A stretch of DNA of 64,000 bases, from contig OX465580.1 of the NCBI GenBank assembly GCA_950022655.1, positions 46,436,028 through 46,500,027 on the forward strand. Direction: 5' to 3'. The notes under the pieces are model-generated. The model saw only the letters and a list, made by a program, of their open reading frames with translations, did not search any database and was not told the origin of the DNA. The stretch's first letter is position 1. Every line of letters starts with the position of its first letter. Origin of the DNA: Alentia gelatinosa (lineage: Eukaryota > Annelida > Polychaeta > Phyllodocida > Polynoidae). The translations under genes and the position numbers were made by a program. Below, piece by piece: positions 43,425 to 52,734 of the stretch.

Positions 43425-44039
43425 GTATACAATGTTTCCGGGGAATTTGTCCTTTGTGACTGCATTAAAGTGTAAGCCATCCGTTAAAGTGCCTTCATAG
43501 CGATGGCTCAGTTAACTGTGTCTCGATTTGTGGACATGTTGGTACATATGCGTGGTCGTAGCTTGGGATATGACATTAAGTTCCTTGATTGCACTATTAA
43601 TTTCAAAAACTGCCTTATTCAGTTCAATTTGCTCTTCTGTAAAAGGTTCACCTTGAGTGTTGTAGAGCTTGTACGACATCCCCACGAATTCACACAGAAT
43701 AACCATATTTGCTTGGCTCGCTAGTTTTAATTTAGCTTGCCCAAGAGCACTAAGAATATGATCAGTAAATTCCGACTTTTCCTCAAAAGCTGGAACCACG
43801 TTCCTTTTCCTTAGCTTTACAGAGCAGTCATTGATTCCAGCCATGGAATATAACAAGTCTATGGGTTTAAATTTATGCAAGTCGGCTAGAGCATTGACAA
43901 CTGTCTTCGCTATCGTAGCTCCAGGATAGCTGAGTGCATCAATATTGGCATTGTATATTTGTTGACTTTGTAGTTGTTGTACTAACCTAGATTTGAGTCC
44001 AAATCCCCGCGAGTCAGTTACAACGATTACCTTGAACAT
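43425..44039 (-). pseudogene. LINE Y ORF1: SGNH/GDSL-type hydrolase domain
   Basis: It begins MFKVIVVTDSRGFGLKSRL, with the nucleophile Ser in the block I position (TDSRG). Block III is YSMAGINDCSVK (GxND). After an in-frame TAA at about 43510 the reading continues LSHRYEGTLTDGLHFNAV, in which DGLH is the block V Asp-His pair. All four catalytic positions are therefore visible. SGNH esterase domains occur in ORF1 of some CR1-type LINEs. Here the domain follows NADAR. Confidence 0.8.
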
Positions 44040-44048
44040 GTTGTAAAC

Positions 44049-44400
44049 TTAGCCCTTCTGTTGAAGGCTGTTCTTACACTTTGTCAGAATTTTGCCCATG
44101 AGATTTGCACAATGTTCACTCGGAATGTCAGTACTTGCGATCTTGTTGAGTTCAAAAAGTGTGACACCGCATCCGTAAACTGGGTCTTTTGTGGCTTCGT
44201 AGAAAGCAGCTTCCTTCGTGAGCCTGATTCTCTCCTCAATCCACGGATGTTGCTCGAGTTTTAGTTGTACCAATTCCTTGAGAACTTTTGCTTCTTTTTT
44301 CTTCCAGTCAGCATCTTTCCTGATCCGTTTTGTGATCTGTTTGGCAGTGTACGGATTACTCGTAGCTTGGATGGCACGAACCGCGGCCGCATCCTTGTGC
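44049..44400 (-). pseudogene. LINE Y ORF1: NADAR C-terminal half
   Basis: The minus strand encodes HKDAAAVRAIQATSNPYTAK, then DADWKKKEAKVL, LEQHPWIEERIRLTKEAAFY, EATKDPVYGCGV and CANLMGKILTKCKNSL. This follows the NADAR/YbiA pattern: W..K, K.xQ.P.L...L, a Glu-x-Thr block, D.YWG.G (here DPVYGCG) and LGKILM.CR. It ends QQKG-TAA. The SGNH frame resumes three codons later in the same frame. NADAR proteins are known or proposed to act on NAD-derived or ADP-ribosyl substrates. Confidence 0.8.
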
Positions 44401-44709
44401 TGTAGCCAATAACAGGGAGCAGCCTCATACTCGTCAGCTTACTGACCCGATTGGTATGTTGCAGCGACTGGTTTGCCGCTGTCAGTATAATGTGACCGGC
44501 GGAGTGTTGTGTCAATGGTCTGCGGCACAGCCCTTCAGTGAGGCAGCACTATAAAACGGGCATAGGGTCCCACTGCTACAAGTAGACCAAAGTTGAGTAA
44601 GTATACAAACAATTGGATGAATCCATGATTGTAAATAATGAGGAAGTCTGAAAAGAACCTGTAACGGTTGACCGGACGTAAAATCACCCAAACAAACAAA
44701 CAAACAAAC
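44401..44709 (+). mobile_element. LINE A subfamily 3'-UTR fragment inserted in LINE Y NADAR
   Basis: The first 220 bp match 34452-34672. The fragment ends GGACGTAAAATCACCCAAAC with (AAAC)n. CTTGTG flanks both sides (about 44393 and 44710) and is a likely 6-bp target duplication. Removing the insertion rejoins the two NADAR halves in frame. Confidence 0.85.
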
Positions 44710-45320
44710 TTGTGATGACACGCAAGTTTCTGCTAGTAAACATGTTCCAGCGTAGGGCCACTTATATCACTAACGGGATCAGAAATGTCACAAAAATACA
44801 AGTTTGAGAGTGGACTCAAATGGCTTTGGAAGTAAATCCTGTCATCTTTACATACCGTTGACGCATTTTCAGGGGTGATACCCAGTGGCAATTCCCTGAA
44901 CTGATCTCTTGTATACGTTTTGTTGTTGCTACGTAATTTAGCGTCGCGCACTCCACAACGTCGAGCGGCTTCAGCGATGATTTGTAGTTCCCGGCGTTCG
45001 AGGAGTTCGTCGTCATTTAGATCGCTAGAGATCGTGACTTTCTCGTATTTGCTACCCAGAAGATTTTGTTTAAGGCCAAATATTTCTGATTTCTGCTGTT
45101 TCGTCAGTAACTTTAGTTTAATTGGCCTGTCCCAAGCTTTCTTACCGTTGTTATTCTCTCTTGGTTTTCCGATACGGAAGGCCCCTTGTGTTAATGAGAA
45201 ATTAAAGCTGGCTTTTAATGTAGTAAGAAAATTGTGCATTGTTTTATGGATTCTCTCCTCATTTTCCTCCTGAATGCCTTTTACAATGATGTTAAGGTTT
45301 CTAGATTGCTTTTGCTTCAT
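44710..45320 (-). pseudogene. LINE Y ORF1: RRM-like domain and NADAR N-terminal half
   Basis: Residues 1-120 of this frame resemble the LINE-1-type RRM and C-terminal domain (SRNLNIIVKGIQEENEERIH, RPIKLKLLTKQQKSEIF, DDELLERRELQIIAEAARR). Then comes a NADAR beginning: DRIYFQSHLSPLSNLYFC, then GPTLEHVY, equivalent to the SEQAYQYQK motif region of LINE Z. The frame hits a stop two bases before the next conserved block and is then cut by the LINE A 3'-UTR insertion at 44401-44709. Confidence 0.75.
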
Positions 45321-45718
45321 ATCACCTTTTTACAGCAGAACAGTAACACTCTTTTCAGTGATTGTCAAATTGTCCGACAGCTTAGCGACGCTCGATTTGA
45401 CAGTTTTAGATTCGCCTATGTGTTCTTCCAAAGCCTTAGATAGATCGTCAACTGTGTTTGGGTGTCAATAATAATCTTTTCTACTTTCTCAGATATGCTT
45501 TCCACTTTTTCCGCCAAATTTTCATTTAAGGTTTTTATATCTGTAACTTGCATTTTCAGCCATGCCATCGACGCGGTGAGGTGTTTTAGGAGAGCAGAGT
45601 CGGATTCAGCCTTCGCCATGTTGACCGCAACGTCTTGTTGTGCTTGGGTACAATCCTTATTATCGCCCATGTTTTCAGCAGGTGTATAAGATCTTGTTTT
45701 CCTGCCTGTCGATGCCAT
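45321..45718 (-). pseudogene. LINE Y ORF1 N terminus, coiled coil
   Basis: It starts MASTGRKTRSYTPAENMGDN. A heptad-like region follows (TDIKTLNENLAEKVESISEK). After a frame change near 45440 it continues SKALEEHIGESKTVKSSVAK. Coiled coils mediate trimerisation in LINE-1-type ORF1 proteins. A stop at about 45335 separates it from the next segment. Confidence 0.7.
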
Positions 45719-45879
45719 TTAAACCTCAACTCAGTTCGTATTCACAATCTTTGCCACTTTATACTATATATAGTCTCCACATCACCATGGTTTCTTCGAT
45801 AGGTCCTAGCAAATTAGGTGTATCACCGAGGGCCGAAAAGCGCGCCTCACCTCCTGTTTCCCGCCATTACCATTATCAT

Positions 45880-47924
45880 GACCTATGTGGAAGTGATCAC
45901 TTTCCAATAATCTTGGAAACAGAAAAACAAGGCAACAATGCGGAAAGACCACCAACGTGGAAGATCCACAAAGCCGACTGGGAACAGTTCCAAGGCCTGT
46001 GTGACACCTCTTCCCGTTCATGGCCACTGATAAAAGAAAGGGAGGCCGACCCGGCACAGTACTTTACAGAAACCCTCAGGGAAGTAAGTAGTATGTGTAT
46101 GGGAAAAACCTCCCAAGAAAATAAGCGGAGACCCCCTCCCTGGTTTAACGACAAATGCCGTGAAGCCAGGAGACAACGCTGGAGAGCTCTCCGCCGGTTC
46201 AACAATGACATCACAGATGAGAATATGCACGAATACCTTCAAACACGTGCAAAAACTGTACAAACATACAAGGCAGAAAGACGAGAGTCCTTCCATAGAT
46301 ATGTTAACTCCCTCTCCAGTACAACTCCAATGCGGAAAGTATGGAAGGAGGTGAAGAAACTAAATGGAGGCACCTTGTCTACTGTCCACAATCTCAAGAG
46401 TGGTGGAGAGATATTAGAAGTGAACAAGGACATTTCAAATGCCCTTGCGAACCACTTCAGCAATGTCTCCTCATCAAATAACTGCTCAGACACCTTCCTA
46501 GAGCACAAAGGGAGGGAGGAGGCAGGAAGACTTGACTTTACCTCCAATAATAAGGAAACCTATAATAGGCTTTTCACCATGGAGGAGTTGAGACACGCCC
46601 TTTCCCAGGCAAGGGACTCCTGCCCTGGCCCTGATGACATACACTATCAAATGTCAAAACATCTTCCAGTTCATGCTCTCAACCTGCTCCTGGAGGTGTT
46701 CAACAACATTTGGACAACTGGCAACTATCCACCATCGTGGTCTGAGGCAACTGTGATTCCAAGCCCCAAACCAGGGAAAGATCCCAGTATCGCCTCGAGC
46801 TACAGGCCAATAGCTATGACCAGCTGTATGGCAAAGACCATGGAAAGACTGGTGAACAACAGACTGGTATGGTACTTAGAGTCCAACAACTTGTTGACTC
46901 CCTATCAGTCAGGCTTCCGTAAAGGACGCAGCACCACTGACCATTTAGTCCGTCTGGAAAGCTGGATCCGTGAGGGTTTTACAGACAAAGAACATGTGGT
47001 TGCAGTCTTCTTTGATCTGGAGAAGGCATATGATACCACCTGGAAGCATGGCATCCTGAGGGACATCCAGCAAATGGGTTTGAGAGGAAGACTGACGAGG
47101 TTCATCAAACAAACAAACAAACAAACAGGAACTTCAGTGTTCGCCTCGGAAGTGCAATCTCCCAGAGAGTCGGCCAGGAAATGGGTGTACCCCAGGGCTG
47201 CGTCCTTTCTCTCACCTTGTTTGGCATTAAAATCAACGACATAGCGAAACAACTAAAGAAGGATGTCAACTGCTGCCTCTATGTAGATGACTGTGTCATC
47301 TGCTACAAGGGCAGATTCATGCACACAGTAGAAAGAAAACTGCAGGAGACTCTAGACAAACTTCATGTTTGGAGTGACAAGAACGGCTTCAAGTTCTCTG
47401 AGACAAAGACATGTGCAGTTCACTTCTGTCGTAGACAAGGATGCATGGAAAAACCTTCCCTCAGTCTCCAGAACAAGGAACTGACAGTGCAGGAGGAAGT
47501 CAAATTCCTCGGACTTGTATTTGACAGAATACTGTCTTTCAAACCACATGTTCAATATCTGAGGAGAAAGTGTCAGAAAGCCATGAACCTTCTGAAGGTC
47601 CTTAGTCACCCTGACTGGGGAATTAACTGTGAAACACTGCTGACTCTATACAAGATGTTTATCCCATCCCGACTGAACTACGGATCAGTTGTGTATGAGT
47701 CAGCAGCAAAATCTTACCTGGACAGGTTAAAACCTATCCAGAACCAAGGTCTACGACTGTGCCTAGGAAAATTTACAACAACACCTGCCCAAAGCCTGTA
47801 TGTAGAAGCAGGAATCCCCCCAATTCATCTGCGACGGGAGGGACTGTCTCTACAATACTCTATGAGAGTTGGGGCCAATCCAAGAAACCGGGCCTATGAC
47901 TTGATTTTCAAAGAGAATCACTAA
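45880..47924 (+). pseudogene. LINE A endonuclease C terminus, linker and RT
   Basis: It resumes with DLCGSDHFPIILETEKQ, then the linker (ARRQRWRALRRFNNDITD, SSTTPMRKVWKEVKKLNG) and the RT. RT motifs are WSEATVIPSPKPGKDP, SYRPIAMTSC, YQSGFRKGRSTTDHLVRLES, AVFFDLEKAYDTTW (motif A), GVPQGCVLSLTLFGIKINDI (motif B), CLYVDDCVICYKG (YVDD) and VKFLGLVFDRILSFKPHVQY. A (CAAA)4 tract at 47107-47125 inside the RT coincides with loss of residues and a frameshift. The catalytic residues are otherwise kept. Confidence 0.85.
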
Positions 47925-47978
47925 CTGTTTAAAAAAAAACCAAATGCCATAAGACCATTCCCGGTCAGAGCACAAGCT

Positions 47979-48949
47979 TTGTACCGAGAAGCAGGCATCC
48001 CAATGAAGAGAATTAGAGGTGAGAGGCCACCTGAAACCCCTCCATGGGATCAGGAAACACCCTCAATCCTCTTTGACTTGGCAAAAAACAAGAAAGGTGA
48101 CACCCCTGAAATTGTCTTTCTCAAGGTCTACGAGACCATGAGGAAATGTTTCAGAGACCATGTACCGGTGTATACTGATGGCTCAAAAGAGGGTAACCGC
48201 GTTGGTTATGGAGTCCATACACCATACGGTGACCTGAAGAAAGCCCTCCATGGCAAGAGCAGCATTTTCACAGCTGAGGCCAATGCTATATTGCATGCCT
48301 TGACTTGGATGAAAATATCACAACACAAGAAATTTATAGTCTTCTCAGACCCATTGGACAGCATGATCCAAAGAATGCTGTCATCAGAGACATCAAAATG
48401 TCATACACAGAACTAAAGCGAGAACATGGCAAAGAGGTGGCCATGTGTTGGCTGCCAAGTCATATCGGAATTGAAGGAAATGAAGCTGCAGACCAAGCAG
48501 CCAAAAATGGATTCAGCAGAGAAGTTGGAGCCCACACGGTTCCGCACACAGACCTGAAGCCAATGGCCAAGGGGCACATTCACAAAGCTTGGCAGAAACT
48601 CTGGAACTGCACCAGAGACAACAAACTATGAGAAATTGTAGTGGCTACTAGCCAAAACTTTAGGAAAGACAACCTGACACGAACTGAACAGGTGAAACTG
48701 ACCCGTCTGCGGACTGGTCACACCAAACTGACACATGGGCACCTCCTAAGAGGTGAAGTAACACCCGTGTGCCAGACGTGCAACACTCCGCTGAGTGTAA
48801 AACATCTCATGCTACATTGTCAGGCCACCAAAGGGAGCAGGAAGAAATTCCTGAAGAATGTGAGAACATTGCGCAGTGTTTTCCATAACACTGGCAAGAA
48901 AGAAATTCTTGACTTCCTCAGGGAATGTAAAATTTTCGATAAGATATGA
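47979..48949 (+). pseudogene. LINE A RNase H and C-terminal zinc finger
   Basis: RNase H motifs are VYTDGSKEGNRVGYGVHT (first Asp), TAEANAILHAL (Glu), VFSDPLDSM (Asp) and, after a shift, CWLPSHIGIEGNEAADQAAK (His/Asp). A stop precedes the last ORF (48641-48949) with LTRLRTGHTKLTHGHL, CQTCNTPLSVKHLMLHC and FLRECKIFDKI-stop. RNase H removes the RNA template strand during cDNA synthesis. Its presence places family A in the I group. Confidence 0.85.
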
Positions 48950-49091
48950 TTGAGAAAAGTAAGATGCCTCGATTAACCAGGCAGCATAGCTTGTTATTCC
49001 AACAGGATATGCAAATTTGAGTGAAGAAAACCAAAGTAAGTCTAATTGAACAAATTGGACGTTAAACTACCCAAACAAACAAACAAACAAT
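48950..49091 (+). other. LINE A 3' UTR and (CAAA)n tail
   Basis: It contains AAAGTAAGTCTAATTGAACA and AATTGGACGTTAAACTACCC, then (AAAC)n to 49091. The same 3' sequence ends the SINE at 6879-7235. Confidence 0.9.
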
Positions 49092-49292
49092 TCCCGTGAG
49101 GGTGTCCAACGAATCGTCCACCCTCGGCAGGGGGTAGACGTCCTTGACCGTAACCTCGTTAACCCTCCTGTAGTCCACACAGAATCTTGTAGTCCCATCC
49201 TTCTTTTTGACTAGGACCACGGGCGATGCCCAGGGGCTTGTTGATGGCTCTATAACACCTGCCTCCATCATCTTAGTAACCTCTTTGCCCAC
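49092..49292 (-). pseudogene. Gypsy RT N-terminal part
   Basis: Motifs [37 protein letters not shown] and [13 protein letters not shown] are standard Ty3/Gypsy RT. The reading ends at the LINE A (CAAA)n tail at 49091. The RT continues at about 37000, left of the LINE. Confidence 0.9.
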
Positions 49293-49298
49293 TATATC

Positions 49299-50200
49299 TC
49301 ACCTGTGAGGGGCCAATCTCCTCGGCTGCTTCACGGGGGCCGCGCCCCCGGTATCAATGCTGTGGGGAACCAGGGTGGTGAAACCTCGCTCCCCCGGCTG
49401 CAACATGAAAGCCTCCGCCAAGTTAGTAGCTCCTTCAATTGGGCCCGATGCTCGCCTTCCAGATGACTCGCCAAACCGTCCAGCGTCTCCCCCGGGGAGC
49501 GCAGGGAGCCCAACCCCAGACTCGACACTCCTGCAGTGAGCCGGACATTCCTGGACCACCCCCTCCAGTTTACCCAGCATCATGCCCTTCCGGATAACCA
49601 CCGCGGAACCCCCCAGGTTCAGGACCCGTACAGGGCAAGCGCCGCCCCGGGGGGTGACCAGAGTGCGACCCACTAGCACTGCCGCACTGCCGTCCCCCTC
49701 TACTACCCCGGACACTCCTTCCTTCCATTGCTCCGTTAGGATTCCTCCAAAACCGCCTCGCTTCCGGCAGCCAATACCGTGCTTCCTCTGCTCATTACTC
49801 GACACCAAGAGGGGGCGCTCTTCCCCACACCAACCTGCAGCCTGTGACATCTACACAAACACCCTGCTGGCAGAGAAATTCTGCCCCGAGGATCGCCTCG
49901 TTGCCCAAGTCGGCGACCCTCCACTCTACCTCCATTGACCGCCCCCCCGCAAACCAGCTGGGTAGACACTACGCCCAGTACTTCGAGAGGGTGCCCGTCT
50001 GCGCACAGCAACCTACACGGCGTCTCCCCCAGCTCATCTGGTCTCCCGTGCCTTTCCCACCAGGCCAGAGAGAGCAGGTTTACAGTGACCCCGGTGTCCC
50101 CCAGCATACGGACGGGCCAACCCCACAGCCTACCATCCAGCTGGACACCCGGACCTCCCGGTTCCCTCCTGCCCTGCCAGACCTCTCTTTGTGGCTCCAT
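49299..50200 (-). pseudogene. Gypsy aspartic protease and protease-RT connector
   Basis: The protease ORF (49736-50200) has the active-site motif MLGDTGVTVNLLS. A second frame (49299-49850) reads TLVTPRGGACPVRVLN, GERGFTTLVPHSIDTGGAAP and VKQPRRLAPHR. This is the conserved lead-in to RT (HxIDTGxAxPxxxxxRR). One stop codon separates it from the RT segment at 49292. The protease matures Gag-Pol. Confidence 0.8.
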
Positions 50201-50241
50201 CCTAGCCAGGACCCTCGCCTCGCCACTCGCGGGGGTCCTTG

Positions 50242-51422
50242 CTAGTTTTCCGGTAGCACAGCGGGTGCCTCACCCCCTGTCATCTGTCCACGGGCGCTGT
50301 CCTGGGCCCCGATGGGGCAATCTCGCCTCAAGTAGTTCCCCGACCCACACCAGAAACACGTCCGCTTCGGAGGTTCCGACATTTGTACTTTCAGTGCCGC
50401 CAGCTCTTCCCGGAGACCCCTCATCTCCTCGGCCATGGAACCTCTGGTGGCCTGAACGACTCCTCTGTGGCTGCTGTCACTGCGCAAGTACGCTTCTGCC
50501 TCTAGGGCAGTAGACACGGCCTCCTCCATGCTACGAGGTTTGGATTGGAAGATCCAGTGCCTCAATTTATCTTCCCGAAGGCCTTCCACAAATCTATCGC
50601 GGCACATCGAGCCCACGATCATGCTGTCAGCCTCGGGGTATGCCAGGCGCTTGAGCCTCCACACCTCCCCGTACAACTGCAGGCTCTCTTCGGGGTCCCG
50701 CTCCTCTGTGCGCAGGAGCGCCTTGTATGTACCACTCTGTTTGCGTAGCTGGAATTGTCTAAATAACGCTGACTTGAGCTGAGCATAGCCCCCCGGAGCC
50801 CCCGGAGTTGTGCCCGTTAGGACCCTCCGGGCCAAACCCGTCAAACTCACCCCCAGGAATGTGCCAGTCTGCACTTCCGACCAGCCATTCGCGGCTACAC
50901 ATAGGGCGAAATGGAACAGGTATTCGTAGAGGTTCGACGAGCCATCAAACTAACCCGGGGTCACCATGGGCCTGGGGGCCACAGCTGCGCTGCCCACCCT
51001 GGAGGGTGCGGGAACCCTAGGAATTTCGAAAGAACCCCATGCCGGCTTCTCCGAGTCCGCCTCCTCTTTCTCCTTACGTGTACCTGTGTCCTGACGAGAC
51101 GATGGCCGGTCTTTGTTAACCTCGGCGTCTTGGGTCCTTGCGAGCGACCCATCCTGGGGCAGTGCCCCGGTTTCACCGTGTTCCGTCCACCCATCTGACT
51201 TATGACCGTCGCCACTTCTGTCCAGTAGGGCCCAACCCTCCTCTTCCGACCGAGAATTGCTCCCATCCTAAGTACCCCATGGCCACAGAGGGGGCGCCAC
51301 AGGCCCTGCTTGATCCGGAGCGCCATAGACCCCGGATAGCCCGGGGTCAGGATCCCCATGACGATCACCTCCCGAGGCGGACCGTCCCTTCTGAGGAATA
51401 GTCCTTCTTCCGGCATCTCCAC
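50242..51422 (-). pseudogene. Gypsy Gag
   Basis: The main frame 50242-50874 shows the retrotransposon-gag core (LKSALFRQFQLRKQSGTYKA, ERDPEESLQLYGEVWRLKRL, LRHWIFQSKPRSMEEAV). Its zinc knuckle is CFWCGSGNYLRRDC, in which the His of CX2CX4HX4C is Tyr. Upstream frames to 51422 (MEMPEEGLFLRR...) would be the Gag N terminus, but they shift frame at least once. Gag forms the particle and binds the RNA. Confidence 0.8.
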
Positions 51423-51483
51423 CAGAGACCCCCGAATGCCTTACCCGAGCAAACTCCTCTCTGCAGGTTCCATCGCGTAAACA

Positions 51484-51495
51484 CCGCTGCCACCA
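51484..51495 (-). promoter_or_regulatory. Gypsy primer-binding site
   Basis: One base inside the 5' LTR, the minus strand reads TGGTGGCAGCGG, beginning with the TGG that pairs with the CCA end of a tRNA. The tRNA identity was not determined. Confidence 0.7.
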
Positions 51496-51496
51496 A

Positions 51497-51809
51497 TGTA
51501 ATGAAGACGCTACTAGAGGATTTACCGGTTGCCCGCGCACCAACAGCGAAGCTTTTATTACGTAAGGGCTACACAGCCTGCCCAAGGCTCCTGGGTTCAT
51601 TAATAGAATAACACAACAGGTAACACTGTACTACTCTCAAGGACTGCCAGAACCGGACTGCCCTTACACCTAGCTGCGCTCCCTTATAAGGAGACTTGTG
51701 GGGGAGTGCATGACATCACTTCAAGCGGAGTCTCGCGGCCCCCAAGAGGGCCTCCCAACCCCGGATTGACCGTAGAAGGACATCCCGCACCTCCCCCACT
51801 GCCGCTACA
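51497..51809 (-). repeat. Gypsy 5' LTR
   Basis: 313 bp, partner of 35021-35322. It carries the extra CTAGCTGCGCT segment before CCTTATAAGG. The outer flank CTACAGACTTGGATGG continues host repeat H. Confidence 0.95.
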
Positions 51810-51965
51810 CTACAGACTTGGATGGTTTATGGGAGATGAAATATGCTACCGCTGGTGTCCCCAAGTGGCAGAGGTCGGAATTATTGGATAGTGGCGTAAA
51901 TACGACAGAATCAGGCGTATATATGAATCAGGTGTATATATGAATCAGGCGCCTACAGATGAGGG
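51810..51965. repeat. Host repeat H, right half
   Basis: ACAGACTTGGATGGTTTATG to GAATCAGGCGTATATATG matches 54064-54180. Together with 34830-35020 it reconstitutes the uninterrupted copy at 53895-54180. Confidence 0.85.
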
Positions 51966-52302
51966 GTTAATTAACTTTATAGTCTAATAATAATCCGCTA
52001 CCTTCTGTGGTGGTCCTAAGGTTATTCTGTTAGTTCATACATTTGATACTAGGCGACTCTGACTCTGACGTCTTATATTGGAATTAATTATGATTTCCTT
52101 AACCCACGGTAGATGCCCTAAAGTCCTCCTGTAAGGTTTCTATAGGAATAAGCATATAACAAAGCCTTACTATCTCCCTATAGGAGGTAGACATTTATTA
52201 ACGATTAAATACCCATTAATTGATAGTGCTGCAGCATGAGGGGCTACAGTAGGTGAACACCCATCACCAAAAAAGACTAAAGTACACCATATACCGTTGG
52301 AA
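51966..52302. other. No gene recognised
   Basis: AT-rich sequence between host repeat H and the SINE. I see no ORF or repeat that I can name. Confidence 0.4.
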
Positions 52303-52722
52303 GGTCTGCTGGGGTGGACAAATATTACCAATCTGTTCACACTCTTGGTCGCCTCGCCTCCTCGTGGTGCAGACCGGATATGCTTGCAGCATAACTAAAG
52401 CGACCAGGGTGGGAGGGGAGTTAGCTCAGTGGTAAAGAGCACAGGACTTTGTTGATTCGGGTCCCACTGCAGCCACTTTTCTCCTACACCCCCCAGCAGT
52501 GGTAGATTTACTGCTATATCAAAGGCCAATCCTTCTCATACCATGTCTATGTGGTATGGGAAGTAAAAACTCTCACCTCGGTAAATGTGTAGGGGTGGGA
52601 TTTCTTCCTAAATTCATTTCATAGATTCGATCACCACCCTTGTGGTGTAAAAGAACGTTGAGAAAGTCTGGTGAGAACCTTCAATGGTTAACTGGATGTT
52701 AAATCAAACCCACAAACAAACA
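52303..52722 (+). mobile_element. tRNA-derived SINE, full length with TSD
   Basis: The flanks ATACCGTTGGAA (52291-52302) and ATACTGTTGGAA (52723-52734) are a 12-bp duplication with one mismatch. This fixes the SINE start at GGTCTGCTGG and its end at (CAAA)n. Box A is TTAGCTCAGTGGTAAAG and box-B-like GATTCGGGTCCC. It is the best-preserved copy, about 420 bp. Confidence 0.9.
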
Positions 52723-52734
52723 ATACTGTTGGAA

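Larger units (their letters stand above)
38739..45873 (-). mobile_element. CR1-type LINE 'Y', near full length, with NADAR and SGNH domains in ORF1
   Basis: The target duplication is TATCAT, at 38733-38738 and 45874-45879. Removing Y and one copy restores LINE A endonuclease GEYH-DLCGSDH in frame. From right to left come a 5' UTR of about 155 bp with a TATA-like stretch, ORF1 (coiled coil, RRM-like, NADAR, SGNH), a spacer (about 41950-43425), ORF2 (endonuclease, RT without RNase H), a 3' UTR and a T-rich end (poly(A) on the minus strand, 38738-38755). Frameshifts and a few stops occur throughout. Confidence 0.9.
37001..49091 (+). mobile_element. LINE A copy (I-type) inserted in the Gypsy RT, itself split by LINE Y
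   Basis: The copy is truncated just inside ORF1 at about 37001 and ends at (CAAA)n at 49072-49091. ORF1 is 37010-37941. ORF2 starts at 38139 and is interrupted at 38732 in the endonuclease, resuming at 45880. The RT, RNase H and C-terminal finger follow. The layout ORF1-CCHC, EN, RT, RNase H and CX2C...HX4C finger is that of I-group LINEs (Nimb/I-like). I could not see matching target duplications at the Gypsy junctions. Confidence 0.85.
35021..51809 (-). mobile_element. Ty3/Gypsy LTR retrotransposon, internally deleted, split by nested LINEs
   Basis: The LTRs are at 35021-35322 (3') and 51497-51809 (5'), and each starts TG and ends CA. The 4-bp flanks ATAC and CTAC differ by one base and are the likely target duplication. 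From right to left come the primer-binding site, gag (50242-51422), protease (49736-50200), the RT start (49092-49292), a 12-kb LINE insertion (about 37001-49091), the RT middle with YLDD, integrase pieces (36333-37000) and a C-terminal ORF (35830-36336). The RT thumb, RNase H and most of the integrase zinc domain are deleted. Confidence 0.9.

Noticed and set aside
37000..49100. DTLTG (49.1 kb) and ETLSP (37.0 kb) as a target duplication of LINE A in the Gypsy RT
   Set aside because: The codons differ at too many positions for a recent duplication. The similarity probably reflects RT sequence and chance, so no TSD is claimed.
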